A DNA stretch of 32,326 nucleotides from positions 1 through 32,326 of the forward strand of contig NZ_AEJC01000624.1 in NCBI RefSeq assembly GCF_000317595.1. Direction: 5' to 3'. Shown one piece after another: positions 22,202 to 30,333 of the stretch. The notes below the pieces were generated by a model. That model made no database searches, was not told where the DNA came from, and saw only the letters and a program-made list of their open reading frames with translations. Source of the stretch: Streptomyces ipomoeae 91-03. Lineage in GTDB: Bacteria > Actinomycetota > Actinomycetes > Streptomycetales > Streptomycetaceae. How positions within the stretch are numbered: the first letter of the stretch is position 1; the number at the start of each line of letters is the position of its first letter. The translations under genes and the position numbers were made by a program.

Positions 22202-23419
22202 ATGTTCGACACCGAAGACGTGGGCGTGTTCCTCGGCCTGGACGTCGGCAAGAGTGCCCATCACGGGCACGGGCTGACCCCGGCCGGCAAGAAGGTCTTC
22301 GACAAGCAGCTGCCCAACAGCGAGCCGAAACTGCGGGCCGTCTTCGACAAGCTGACCGCGAAGTTCGGCACCGTCCTGGTGATCGTGGACCAGCCCGCCT
22401 CCATCGGCGCCCTCCCCCTCACCGTCGCCCGGGACGCGGGCTGCCAGGCCGCCTACCTGCCGGGACTGGCCATGCGCCGGATCGCGGATCTGTATCCGGG
22501 CGAGGCCAAGACGGATGCCAAGGACGCCGCGGTGATCGCGGACGCAGCCCGCACCATGCCGCACACCCTGCGCTCGCTGGAGCTCACCGACGAGATCACC
22601 GCCGAGCTGACCGTGCTGGTGGGCTTCGACCAGGACCTCGCGGCCGAGGCCACCCGCACCAGCAACCGGATACGCGGCCTGCTCACCCAATTCCACCCCA
22701 GCCTCGAACGCGTCCTCGGGCCCCGCCTGGACCACCCCGCCGTCACCTGGCTGCTGGAGCGTTACGGCTCTCCCGCAGCCCTGCGCAAGGCCGGACGCCG
22801 CAGGCTGGTGGAGGTGATCCGCCCCAAGGCCCCGCGCATGGCCACCCGGCTCATCGACGACGTCTTCACCGCCCTGGACGAGCAGACCGTCGTCGTCCCG
22901 GGCACCGGCACCCTCGACATCGTGATCCCCACCCTGGCCGCCTCCCTGGCCACCGTCCACACCCAGCGCCGGGCCCTGGAAGCCCAGATCAACGCCCTGC
23001 TGGAGGCTCACCCTCTTTCCCCGGTCCTGACGTCGATGCCCGGCGTCGGCGTCAGGACCGCCGCCGTCCTGCTGGTCACCGTCGGCGACGGCACCAGCTT
23101 CCCGAGCGCCGCCCACCTCGCCTCCTACGCCGGCCTCGCCCCGACCACGAGGTCATCGGGGACCTCGATCCACGGCGAACACGCACCCCGAGGCGGAAAC
23201 CGCCAGCTCAAACGCGCCATGTTCCTCTCCGCCTTCGCCTGCATGAACGCCGATCCCGCCTCCCGCACCTACTACGACAAGCAACGCGCCCGCGGCAAAA
23301 CCCACACCCAGGCCCTCCTCCGCCTCGCTCGCCAACGCATCAGCGTCCTGTTCGCCATGCTCCGAGACGGCACCTTCTACGAATCCCGCACACCCCCGGA
23401 CGTTGCACTCGCCGCATGA
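22202..23419 (+). CDS. IS110-family transposase (DEDD/RuvC-like recombinase)
   Basis: 405 residues from ATG 22202, with GGAAGG five bases upstream. The N-terminal RuvC-like DEDD domain has Asp14 (FLGLDVGKSAHH), Asp63 in VIVDQPASIGALP (many relatives have Glu here), and Asp105 and Asp108 in KTDAKDAA. A coiled-coil segment at about 240-270 leads to the C-terminal Tnp domain, with SMPGVGVRTAAVLL (278-291) and ASYAGLAPTTRSSGTSIHG. In the latter the Ser318-Ser319 region corresponds to the catalytic serine. The reading frame is intact and full length, so the enzyme may be active. It faces the opposite way to priA. Confidence 0.95.
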   Translation: MFDTEDVGVFLGLDVGKSAHHGHGLTPAGKKVFDKQLPNSEPKLRAVFDKLTAKFGTVLVIVDQPASIGALPLTVARDAGCQAAYLPGLAMRRIADLYPGEAKTDAKDAAVIADAARTMPHTLRSLELTDEITAELTVLVGFDQDLAAEATRTSNRIRGLLTQFHPSLERVLGPRLDHPAVTWLLERYGSPAALRKAGRRRLVEVIRPKAPRMATRLIDDVFTALDEQTVVVPGTGTLDIVIPTLAASLATVHTQRRALEAQINALLEAHPLSPVLTSMPGVGVRTAAVLLVTVGDGTSFPSAAHLASYAGLAPTTRSSGTSIHGEHAPRGGNRQLKRAMFLSAFACMNADPASRTYYDKQRARGKTHTQALLRLARQRISVLFAMLRDGTFYESRTPPDVALAA

Positions 23420-23508
23420 CCCCAGCAAGCCCCAATCACCCCAAAACCGACAGGGATGCCTTGACGAAGGACATAGAGGCACCCCCCGATCCCCCGAGCC
23501 CCCGCTCC

Positions 23509-25659
23509 TCACCCGATATCCAGCGGATCCATCCGAATCCGCACCCCGTCACTCCCCCCACGCGCCATCCGCGCCGCCTGCGCACTCTTGAGCGCCGCCG
23601 CCAACGCCGCCCCGCTCCCCGGCGGCACCCGTACGAGCGCCCGCTCCCACCGCTCCCCCGGCGGCGGTGCCCCCACTCTCCGCTGCCGCCCGGCCTCCGT
23701 AACAGCAACCAGCACCGGCCCCAACACCTCGGCGTCGGGCGGCAGTTCGGCCCCGGCCAGGAAGTCGTCGACGACCCCGACCGCCCCGGAGACGGCGGCC
23801 ATGCGCGACACCGGCGGAAAGCCCAGCTCGGCCCGCTCGGCAAGCTCCCGCACCGCGTGCCCCACCGGATCCCACCGTACGAGCGCCTGTACGGGCCGCA
23901 GTGTCGGCTCGGCGACCACGACGACCGTGCCGCCCGCCCCCTGGTCCCGAACGAGCGCGGCGGCCCCGATCCACCGCCGCAGCGCCTCCTCACCGGCCCG
24001 CAGATCGGGCCGTCCGAGCATGGCCCACCCATCGAGCAACAGCGCGGCGGCGTAACCGCCTTCGGCGACCGGCTCGGCCCCCGGTGTGCTCACGACCAGC
24101 GCGGGTGTCCCCGGCACCGTGTCCAGCACATGCTCGCGCCCGGAGGTCCGTACGGGCACGGCGGGAAAGGCCCGCCCCAACTCCTCGGCGGTCCGCCGCG
24201 CGCCCACGACCTGGGCCCGCAACCGGTGCCCCCCGCACTCGGAGCAGTGCCAGCCGCCCTCCTCACGCCCGCACCAACCGCACACCAGCGCTCCGGCACC
24301 CTCCCGCGCCTCCAGCGGCCCCGCACAGTGCCGGCACCGCGCGGGCTCCCGGCACCGCGCACAGGCCAACCGCGGCACGTACCCCCGCCGAGGCACCTGC
24401 ACCAGCACGGGCCCGCTCCGCAAGCCGCCCCGGGCGACCTGCCACGCAAGACTGGGCAGCCGCGCCGCCCGCGCGGCCTCGTCCCGCGCCAACTCCCCGT
24501 CGCCCACGGTCCGCACCAGGGGCGCGGTGGCCCGGACCTGCTCCCTCTCGGCGACGATCGGCACGGCCCACCCGCTCTCGACGAGTTGGGCGGCCTCGAC
24601 CGTACAGCTCCAACTCCCCAGCAGAAAGGCGCACTTGTCCCGTGCGGCCCGCAACTCCAACACCTCCCGGACATGCGGGAAAGGCGCGTTGTCGTCACTG
24701 TGGCCGGCATCCCCGTCGTCCCACACCACGACCAGCCCGAGGTTCCGCACCGGTGCGAACATCGCGGCCCGGGTCCCGACGACGGCCCGCACGGCTCCCC
24801 GTCGCACGGCCAGCCACTCCCGATACCGCCGCTCCTGCCCGGCCTCGGCGGTCAGCAGCGCATGCTGCCCTTCGCCCAGCAACCTCCGAAGCGCCTCGTC
24901 GACCCGCGCGGCAGGCCGCCCGGCCGGTACGACGACCAACGCCCCGCGCCCCGACGCCAGCGTCGCCTGCACCGCCCGCCCGATCTCCTCGGCCCAGTCC
25001 GGCCCCGGCAACGCGGTCCACACGGCCCGCGGCGCGCCCCCACCGGCCAGCGCCCGCAGAAACTCGGCCCCGCGCCCGTACCTCCGCCAGGACCCCACGT
25101 CAGGCGCGGCCGGAACCGGAGGCGGCTCTCCCATCTCCACGGCCTCCGCCCGGGCATGCCGCGGCGGAACGGCCAGCTGCAGCACATCCGCGAGACTCCC
25201 GGCATATCGATCCGCCACAGCCCTCGCGAGCCCCAACAGCTCCGGCCCAAGCACCGGTTCAGGCGAAACAACCTGTGCGAGCGCGGCCAACGGCCCGGCG
25301 TAATCGGACTCGGCAACCCGCTCGACAAGAAATCCGTCGATCAGCGAGCCACCCTCACGCCGCCCCTCCCGAACATTTCGCCCCCCGGCCCCGAAGCGAA
25401 CCCGCACCCTGACGCCCGGCTGGGCGACGGCATCCAGCTCCTCCGGCACCGCATAGTCGAAGTACCGATCGAGATGCAGCACACCCTTGTCGACGAGCAC
25501 CCGCGCGACCGGCAGCTCCTTGGCCAACGCGGCCCCCCGCCACGTCCGCGGCTTGGCCCTCGGCGCCTTCGCCTCCCGCACAGCCTCCCGAATGAGCGCG
25601 AGCTGCTCCGGCACCGCGCCCCCCGCGCCACCGCCGCTCTTCCCATCCTCGCTGCTCAC
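23509..25659 (-). CDS. priA: Primosomal protein N' (PriA), actinobacterial type without helicase motifs
   Basis: Replication-restart protein, 716 residues from GTG 25659 (MSSEDGKSGG); TTG at 25689 is possible. The N-terminal 3'-OH DNA-binding domain has ARVLVDKGVLHLDRYFDYAVPEEL. The zinc-binding region carries eight cysteines in four CxxC pairs (CARCREPARCRHC, CGWCGREEGGWHCSEC). The helicase core is degenerate: the Walker A lysine is absent where WTALPGPDWAEEIG stands, and the Walker B position is VVVWDDGDAGH instead of DEEH. Loss of these motifs is known for actinobacterial PriA, which is thought to act as a loading platform without ATPase. metK lies upstream on the same strand. An IS110 element follows 20-90 bases after the stop. 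Confidence 0.93.
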   Translation of the reverse strand: MSSEDGKSGGGAGGAVPEQLALIREAVREAKAPRAKPRTWRGAALAKELPVARVLVDKGVLHLDRYFDYAVPEELDAVAQPGVRVRVRFGAGGRNVREGRREGGSLIDGFLVERVAESDYAGPLAALAQVVSPEPVLGPELLGLARAVADRYAGSLADVLQLAVPPRHARAEAVEMGEPPPVPAAPDVGSWRRYGRGAEFLRALAGGGAPRAVWTALPGPDWAEEIGRAVQATLASGRGALVVVPAGRPAARVDEALRRLLGEGQHALLTAEAGQERRYREWLAVRRGAVRAVVGTRAAMFAPVRNLGLVVVWDDGDAGHSDDNAPFPHVREVLELRAARDKCAFLLGSWSCTVEAAQLVESGWAVPIVAEREQVRATAPLVRTVGDGELARDEAARAARLPSLAWQVARGGLRSGPVLVQVPRRGYVPRLACARCREPARCRHCAGPLEAREGAGALVCGWCGREEGGWHCSECGGHRLRAQVVGARRTAEELGRAFPAVPVRTSGREHVLDTVPGTPALVVSTPGAEPVAEGGYAAALLLDGWAMLGRPDLRAGEEALRRWIGAAALVRDQGAGGTVVVVAEPTLRPVQALVRWDPVGHAVRELAERAELGFPPVSRMAAVSGAVGVVDDFLAGAELPPDAEVLGPVLVAVTEAGRQRRVGAPPPGERWERALVRVPPGSGAALAAALKSAQAARMARGGSDGVRIRMDPLDIG

Positions 25660-25807
25660 ACCTGCATTCTTACCAAACCCCACTGACAACGCCCGCCGCC
25701 CGAGCCCCCACCGAACGCCGACTCACCTCAGCCCCTGCCCACTGCCCCACACCACCGAAGCCCACCCCGACAGCAACGATCCAGCCACCACAGGCCGCCG
25801 GACACGC

Positions 25808-25842
25808 CGAGGCCCGGCACCCCCAAGGGGCGCCGGGCCTCG
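25808..25842 (-). terminator. Strong hairpin after metK
   Basis: CGAGGCCCGGC (25808-25818) pairs with GCCGGGCCTCG (25832-25842), and the loop itself contains CCCC-CAA-GGGG. It begins 25 bases after the metK stop and separates metK from priA. No U-tract is present on the minus strand. Confidence 0.85.
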
Positions 25843-25867
25843 TCAAGAAAGCGAAGAACCCTGGGTC

Positions 25868-27091
25868 CTACAGCCCCACTGCCTCGCGCAGGGCGTCCAC
25901 GCGGTCCGTGCGCTCCCAGGTGAAGTCGGGGAGTTCGCGGCCGAAGTGGCCGTACGCGGCGGTCTGGCCGTAGATGGGGCGGAGGAGGTCGAGGTCGCGG
26001 ATGATGGCGGCCGGGCGGAGGTCGAAGACATCCTCGATCGCCTTCTCGATGCGCTCGGCGTCGACCTTGGCCGTGCCGAAGGTCTCGACGAAGAGGCCGA
26101 CGGGCTCGGCCTTGCCGATGGCGTAGGCGACCTGGACCTCACAGCGGGAGGCGAGGCCCGCGGCGACGACGTTCTTGGCGACCCAGCGCATCGCGTACGC
26201 GGCGGAGCGGTCGACCTTGGACGGGTCCTTGCCGGAGAAGGCGCCGCCACCGTGGCGGGCCATGCCGCCGTAGGTGTCGATGATGATCTTGCGGCCGGTG
26301 AGGCCCGCGTCGCCCATCGGGCCGCCGATCTCGAAGCGGCCGGTCGGGTTGACCAGCAGCCGGTAGCCCTCGGTGTCGAGCTTGATGCCCTCGTCCAGGA
26401 GAGCCTTCAGCTCCGGCTCCACCACGAACTCGCGGATGTCGGGCGCCAGAAGGGATTCCAGGTCGATGTCGCTGGCGTGCTGCGAGGAGACGACGACCGT
26501 GTCGAGACGGACGGCCTTGTCACCGTCGTACTCGATGGTGACCTGGGTCTTGCCGTCGGGACGCAGGTAGGGGATGGTGCCGTTCTTGCGGACCTCGGAC
26601 AGCCGCTTCGACAGGCGGTGCGCCAGGAAGATCGGCAGCGGCATCAGCGTCGGCGTCTCGTCCGTCGCGTAGCCGAACATCAGACCCTGGTCACCGGCGC
26701 CCTGACGGTCCAGCTCGTCACCCTCTTCCCTCTGGGAGGCCCCCTCGACCCGGGACTCGTACGCCGTGTCGACGCCCTGCGCGATGTCCGGGGACTGCGA
26801 GCCGATCGACACCGACACACCACAGGACGCGCCGTCGAAGCCCTTCTTCGACGAGTCGTAGCCGATCGCCAGGATCGTGTCGCGGACCAGCTGGGCGATG
26901 GGCGCGTAGGCCTTGGTCGTGACCTCGCCGGCCACGTGCACCAGGCCGGTCGTGATGAGCGTCTCCACTGCGACACGGGACGTGGGGTCCTCGCGCAGCA
27001 GCGCATCGAGAATGGCATCGCTGATCTGGTCAGCGATCTTGTCGGGGTGGCCCTCGGTCACGGACTCCGAGGTGAACAGGCGACGGGACAC
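25868..27091 (-). CDS. metK: S-adenosylmethionine synthetase
   Basis: Makes S-adenosylmethionine from methionine and ATP. It has 407 residues from GTG 27091, with AGGGAG five bases upstream. Signatures: GHPDKIADQISDAIL near 15-29 with the catalytic His, YDSSKKGFDG, GSQSPDIAQGVD, GAGDQGLMFGYATDE (a classic family pattern), and the P-loop-like GGGAFSGKDPSKVDRSAAY. The length is slightly above the bacterial norm because of an insert EGASQREEGDELDRQ before GAGDQG, which is usual in Streptomyces. It is a single-gene unit bounded by a hairpin downstream and a 239-base leader upstream. Confidence 0.98.
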   Translation of the reverse strand: MSRRLFTSESVTEGHPDKIADQISDAILDALLREDPTSRVAVETLITTGLVHVAGEVTTKAYAPIAQLVRDTILAIGYDSSKKGFDGASCGVSVSIGSQSPDIAQGVDTAYESRVEGASQREEGDELDRQGAGDQGLMFGYATDETPTLMPLPIFLAHRLSKRLSEVRKNGTIPYLRPDGKTQVTIEYDGDKAVRLDTVVVSSQHASDIDLESLLAPDIREFVVEPELKALLDEGIKLDTEGYRLLVNPTGRFEIGGPMGDAGLTGRKIIIDTYGGMARHGGGAFSGKDPSKVDRSAAYAMRWVAKNVVAAGLASRCEVQVAYAIGKAEPVGLFVETFGTAKVDAERIEKAIEDVFDLRPAAIIRDLDLLRPIYGQTAAYGHFGRELPDFTWERTDRVDALREAVGL

Positions 27092-27330
27092 AACGCTCCC
27101 TGGGGTTGCAGCGGCTGCTGGCTGATCATGGGCGGACGGGCTCGGGGGCTGCGCCCGGCATCATCCGAGAACAGTTTATCGGTCGGGCTCGGCCACCGGC
27201 CCACCTGTCTCGCCTCTCGGGAGCCTGTGACCTGCGGCACGTGCATTCTGCCCAATGGCCGTCGGTGTCCGCCAGGGTCGCCACGCCTCAAAGTGCGAGG
27301 TTCCAGAGAGCCGTGGCGCGAATGCAACAG
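27092..27330 (-). promoter_or_regulatory. Intergenic region with possible metK promoter
   Basis: The coding-strand word TAAACT (complement of 27173-27178) fits the -10 form TANNNT and lies about 80 bases before the metK GTG. No convincing -35 is seen. I found no SAM-riboswitch-like structure. No gene is visible in the gap. Confidence 0.25.
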
Positions 27331-28533
27331 TCAGTCCAGCCGACTCGCAACCAGGTCCCATACGGTTTCGGCCAGCGCTTCCTTCGGTCCGTACGGCACC
27401 GGCGTCTCACTCCCGTCGGCCCCCAGCACAACCGCCTCGTTCTCCTCGGAGCCGAAGGTCTTGCGCTCTCCCACCTCGTTCACCACGAGAAGGTCGCACC
27501 CCTTGCGTGCCAGCTTGGCACGGCCGTTGGCAAGCACGTCGTCGGTCTCCGCGGCGAAGCCGACGATCAGCTGACCCTGGCGGGGACGGTCGGACGCCAT
27601 CTCCGCGAGGATGTCCGGATTCCGCACCAGGACGATCGGCTCGGGATCCTGATCGTCCTTCTTCTTGATCTTGCCGGTGGCGTAGGTCTCCGGGCGGAAG
27701 TCCGCCACCGCAGCCGCCATCACGACCACGTCCGCGTCCGGAGCGGCCTTGAGCACCACCTCCCGCAGCTGGACCGCCGTGCCGACCCGGACGACGTCCA
27801 CGCCCGCCGGGTCCGGCAGCCCGGTGTTCGCCTCGATCAGCGTCACCCGGGCGCCCCGCGCGGCAGCCGTACGCGCCAGGGCGTACCCCTGCTTGCCCGA
27901 GGAGCGGTTGCCGAGGAAGCGGACCGGGTCGAGGGGTTCGCGGGTGCCGCCGGCGCTCACGACGACATGCCGGCCGGTGAGGTCCGGCCGGGTGACGCCC
28001 CGAGCCAGGACCCGGCGGCAGATCTCGAAGATCTCCACGGGGTCGGGCAGTCGCCCCTTGCCGGTGTCGACGCCGGTCAGCCGGCCCACGGCGGGGTCGA
28101 TGACGAGGGCGCCGCGACGACGCAGCGTCGCCACGTTCTCCTGGGTGGCCGGGTGTTCCCACATCTCGGTGTGCATCGCGGGTGCGAAGACGACCGGGCA
28201 GCGGGCGGTGAGGAGGGTGTTGGTGAGGAGGTCGTCGGCCAGACCGTGGGCCGCCTTGGCCAGCATGTCGGCCGTCGCCGGGGCCACGACCACCAGGTCG
28301 GCCTCCTGACCGATGCGGACGTGCGGCACCTCGTGGACGCTGTCCCACACCTCGGTCGAGACGGGGTTGCCGGAGAGCGCGGACCAGGTGGCGGCACCGA
28401 CGAAGTGCAGCGCGGAGTCGGTCGGCACGACCCGCACATCGTGCCCGGACTCGGTGAGCCGGCGCAGCAGTTCGCACGCCTTGTACGCGGCGATACCGCC
28501 ACTGACTCCCAGAACGACCTTCGGCTTGCCCAC
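27331..28533 (-). CDS. coaBC: Bifunctional phosphopantothenoylcysteine decarboxylase / phosphopantothenate-cysteine ligase
   Basis: Two steps of coenzyme A synthesis in one protein, 400 residues from GTG 28533 (MGKPKVVLGVSGGIAAYK), with GGGAGG four bases upstream. The N-terminal flavoprotein CoaC half has LGVSGGIAAYKACELLRRL, the catalytic His in VHEVPHVRIGQEADL, VVAPATADMLAK and PAMHTEMWEHPA. The CoaB half starts near 185 with GRHVVVSAGGTREPLDPVRFLGNRSSGKQGYALA, followed by AAAVADFRP and KIKKKDD, the CTP and substrate loops. The region beyond has the ligase end IVGFAAETDD. It sits between rpoZ and metK as in other actinobacteria. Confidence 0.97.
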   Translation of the reverse strand: MGKPKVVLGVSGGIAAYKACELLRRLTESGHDVRVVPTDSALHFVGAATWSALSGNPVSTEVWDSVHEVPHVRIGQEADLVVVAPATADMLAKAAHGLADDLLTNTLLTARCPVVFAPAMHTEMWEHPATQENVATLRRRGALVIDPAVGRLTGVDTGKGRLPDPVEIFEICRRVLARGVTRPDLTGRHVVVSAGGTREPLDPVRFLGNRSSGKQGYALARTAAARGARVTLIEANTGLPDPAGVDVVRVGTAVQLREVVLKAAPDADVVVMAAAVADFRPETYATGKIKKKDDQDPEPIVLVRNPDILAEMASDRPRQGQLIVGFAAETDDVLANGRAKLARKGCDLLVVNEVGERKTFGSEENEAVVLGADGSETPVPYGPKEALAETVWDLVASRLD

Positions 28534-28611
28534 CGGGCCTCCCCGCACTCGAACCCGAACGAACCTGATGTCCGCACGCCGCGGTTCATCGGCGTACGCG
28601 TCCATCACACA

Positions 28612-28646
28612 CCACAGGCCCGGCAGTGTGACTGCCGGGCCTGTGG
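28612..28646 (-). terminator. 16-bp perfect hairpin after rpoZ
   Basis: CCACAGGCCCGGCAGT (28612-28627) pairs perfectly with ACTGCCGGGCCTGTGG (28631-28646) around a three-base loop. It lies 69 bases beyond the rpoZ stop and 79 bases before coaBC. It should separate the two transcripts. A run of A on the plus-strand side would also let it act in the other direction. Confidence 0.88.
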
Positions 28647-28714
28647 AAAAACCTGCTGCGGTCCGTCGATATGACTAACTACATGACTAGCTACGACCGA
28701 CCGCCACGCTCAAC

Positions 28715-28984
28715 TTACGCCGGGCCCTCGACGGCCTCGGACGTCAGCAGACCCGCGTTGATCTCGCGAAGGGCGATCGAGAGCGGCTTCTCGTGGACGT
28801 GAGTGTCCACGAGGGGACCGACGTACTCGAGGAGGCCCTCGCCGAGCTGCGAGTAGTACGCGTTGATCTGGCGGGCACGCTTGGCCGCGTAGATCACGAG
28901 GCTGTACTTCGAGTCGGTGGCCTCGAGGAGCTCGTCGATCGGCGGGTTGATGATGCCCTCGGGCGCGGAGATGGAAGAGGACAC
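28715..28984 (-). CDS. rpoZ: RNA polymerase omega subunit
   Basis: 89 residues from GTG 28984, with GGAAGG six bases upstream. It promotes folding and assembly of the beta' subunit. Family marks are INPPIDELLEATDSKYSLVIYAAKRARQINAYY, with the conserved basic AAKRARQIN helix, and KPLSIALREINAG near the C-terminus. The length matches actinobacterial omega. It lies downstream of gmk on the same strand, the standard bacterial pairing, with a structured 73-base gap. Confidence 0.97.
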   Translation of the reverse strand: MSSSISAPEGIINPPIDELLEATDSKYSLVIYAAKRARQINAYYSQLGEGLLEYVGPLVDTHVHEKPLSIALREINAGLLTSEAVEGPA

Positions 28985-29018
28985 GCTCTACCTTCCGATG
29001 GATGGGAAAAGATCGGTC

Positions 29019-29061
29019 GTGATCACTGAGCCCGTCGGGCTCCCGGAGAACCCGTGATCAC
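29019..29061 (-). terminator. Nested hairpins between gmk and rpoZ (terminator or attenuator)
   Basis: Two copies of the 8-bp palindrome GTGATCAC (29019-29026 and 29054-29061) can pair with each other and enclose a second stem, GAGCCCG-T-CGGGCTC (29028-29042). The right copy overlaps the gmk stop codon. The structure may moderate read-through from gmk into rpoZ. Confidence 0.5.
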
Positions 29062-29651
29062 ACAACATCCATCAAGGCTAGCAGCTCGCGCGCCACATCC
29101 TCGACGGAGGTGTTGACCAAGGTCACATCGAACTCCGGCTCGGCCGCGAGTTCGACCTTCGCCGCCTCCAGGCGGCGCTCGATCACCTCGGGCGGCTCGG
29201 TGCCCCGCCCGGTGAGTCTGCGCACCAGTTCCTCCCAGGAGGGCGGAGCCAGGAACACCAGCTGGGCGTCGGGCATGGTCTCGCGGACCTGCCGGGCCCC
29301 CTGGAGGTCGATCTCCAGCAGGACCGGCTCGCCCCGCTCCAGGCGCTCGATCACGGCGGCCCGTGGAGTGCCGTAGCGGTTGCCGGCGAACTCGGCCCAC
29401 TCCAACAGCTCGCTGTTGGCGATGAGCTTGTCCATCTCCTCGTCGGTGACGAAGAAGTAGTGGACTCCGTGCTGCTCGCCGGGACGGGGCTTCCGAGTCG
29501 TCGCCGACACGGAGAGCCAGACGTCGGGGTGCGCCTTGCGCATATGAGCGACGACCGTGCTCTTGCCGACCCCTGAGGGGCCGGAGAGCACGGTCAGCCG
29601 CGGACGTACGTCCGGGGGTTCGGGGGTCGTCCCCCGGAGTGTTACAGCCAT
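29058..29651 (-). CDS. gmk: Guanylate kinase
   Basis: Phosphorylates GMP to GDP. It has 197 residues from ATG 29651 (MAVTLRGTTPEPPDVRPRLTVLSGPSG). The P-loop GPSGVGKST lies near 24-32; the GMP-binding segment is SVSATTRKPRPGEQHGVHYFFV, then LLEWAEFAGNRYGTPRAAV, and the lid and C-terminal motif LEIDLQGARQVRE. It is a normal-length guanylate kinase with a short actinobacterial N-terminal extension. The ribosome-binding site is weak. It lies 58 bases downstream of the sIHF gene. Confidence 0.97.
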   Translation of the reverse strand: MAVTLRGTTPEPPDVRPRLTVLSGPSGVGKSTVVAHMRKAHPDVWLSVSATTRKPRPGEQHGVHYFFVTDEEMDKLIANSELLEWAEFAGNRYGTPRAAVIERLERGEPVLLEIDLQGARQVRETMPDAQLVFLAPPSWEELVRRLTGRGTEPPEVIERRLEAAKVELAAEPEFDVTLVNTSVEDVARELLALMDVV

Positions 29652-29709
29652 GCGGCAATTATTCCAGCAACCCCGGAGTACCCGGGACTCCCTTCCCCGA
29701 GGATCCGGG

Positions 29710-30033
29710 TCAGGAGCCGGTGCTGCCGAACTCACGCTCCAGGGAAGCGATCTGGTTGGAGCCGAGGCCGCGCACCCGGCGGCTCTCGGAGATGCCGAGT
29801 CGTTCCATGATCTGCTTGGCGCGGACCTTGCCCACGCCCGGCAGGGACTCAAGGAGGGCGGAGACCTTCATCTTGCCGATGACGTCATTCTCCTGGCCCT
29901 GCTTGATCACCTCGTGCAGGGAGGCGCCGGAGTGCTTGAGTCGATTCTTGACCTCGGCCCGCTCCCGGCGAGCCGCGGCGGCCTTTTCGAGCGCGGCTGC
30001 GCGCTGTTCAGGGGTAAGGGGCGGAAGAGCCAC
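29710..30033 (-). CDS. sihF: Streptomyces integration host factor (actinobacterial IHF)
   Basis: A small basic nucleoid-associated protein of 107 residues from GTG 30033 (MALPPLTPEQRAAALEKAAAARRERAEVKNRLK), with GAGGTG eight bases upstream. It has no relation to HU/IHF-beta. A long N-terminal helix precedes the DNA-binding helix-two-turns-helix LLESLPGVGKVRAKQIMERLGI, and the C-terminal SRRVRGLGSNQIASLEREF follows. Homologues in Streptomyces and Mycobacterium bind and bend DNA, influence topoisomerase activity, sporulation and secondary metabolism, and assist phage integrases. The position upstream of gmk is conserved. Confidence 0.95.
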   Translation of the reverse strand: MALPPLTPEQRAAALEKAAAARRERAEVKNRLKHSGASLHEVIKQGQENDVIGKMKVSALLESLPGVGKVRAKQIMERLGISESRRVRGLGSNQIASLEREFGSTGS

Positions 30034-30333
30034 GCCTACGTCACCTCGGATGTCGAACTGTCGGATACGGACCGGTGAGGAACCTAGTCGCCCCACACCT
30101 GAGGAGCTACGAGCAACACGCTTGCCCGTTCTCCCCCACTACCTTGAGGGTGTGGGAGCTGCCCCCACTGCTCGGAGACTAGCGGCCAACTCCGCCAGAG
30201 TCAGCGAGAACAGCGGAAAAGTCCTGGTCAGCCTCCATGGAGTCGGACATAACCGGCATATTGCCCCGGATTTGAGAATGTATTCAGACTCAAGCCGTCC
30301 GGGAACCGACCCTCGGAGCACTCATCGGAGGTC
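30034..30333 (-). promoter_or_regulatory. sIHF upstream region
   Basis: This 300-base gap between pyrF and sIHF holds no gene. Unlike its surroundings it has an AT-richer island at 30240-30300 with TTGAG (30272-30276) and CTCAA (30289-30293) facing each other, a plausible promoter or operator for sIHF. A GC-rich inverted pair, CCCAC (30135-30139) and GTGGG (30152-30156), lies nearer the gene. Confidence 0.3.

Larger units (their letters stand above)
21940..23490 (+). mobile_element. IS110-family insertion sequence (ends approximate)
   Basis: One transposase gene is flanked on its left by about 250 bases of structured non-coding DNA and on its right by at most about 70-85 bases (from the stop at 23419 to somewhere before the priA stop at 23509). 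I see no terminal inverted repeats and no clear target duplication, as expected for the IS110 subgroup, which recombines at a short core rather than by cut-and-paste. The limits given are estimates: the left one is the start of the structured leader and the right one is after GAGGCACCCCCC. The element lies only about 20-90 bases beyond the 3' end of priA. Confidence 0.6.

Noticed and set aside
23509..25659. priA as a pseudogene because helicase motifs are missing
   Set aside because: The frame is intact, the zinc cysteines are conserved, and loss of Walker motifs is a known trait of actinobacterial PriA.
22189..25686. Very long plus-strand open frame overlapping the IS110 transposase and antisense to priA
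   Set aside because: It is a high-GC shadow frame: Arg/Pro-rich, without domains, and contradicted by the clear transposase and PriA proteins.
27092..27330. SAM riboswitch upstream of metK
   Set aside because: I could not find the conserved core or the paired helices of a SAM riboswitch; only a weak -10 is visible.
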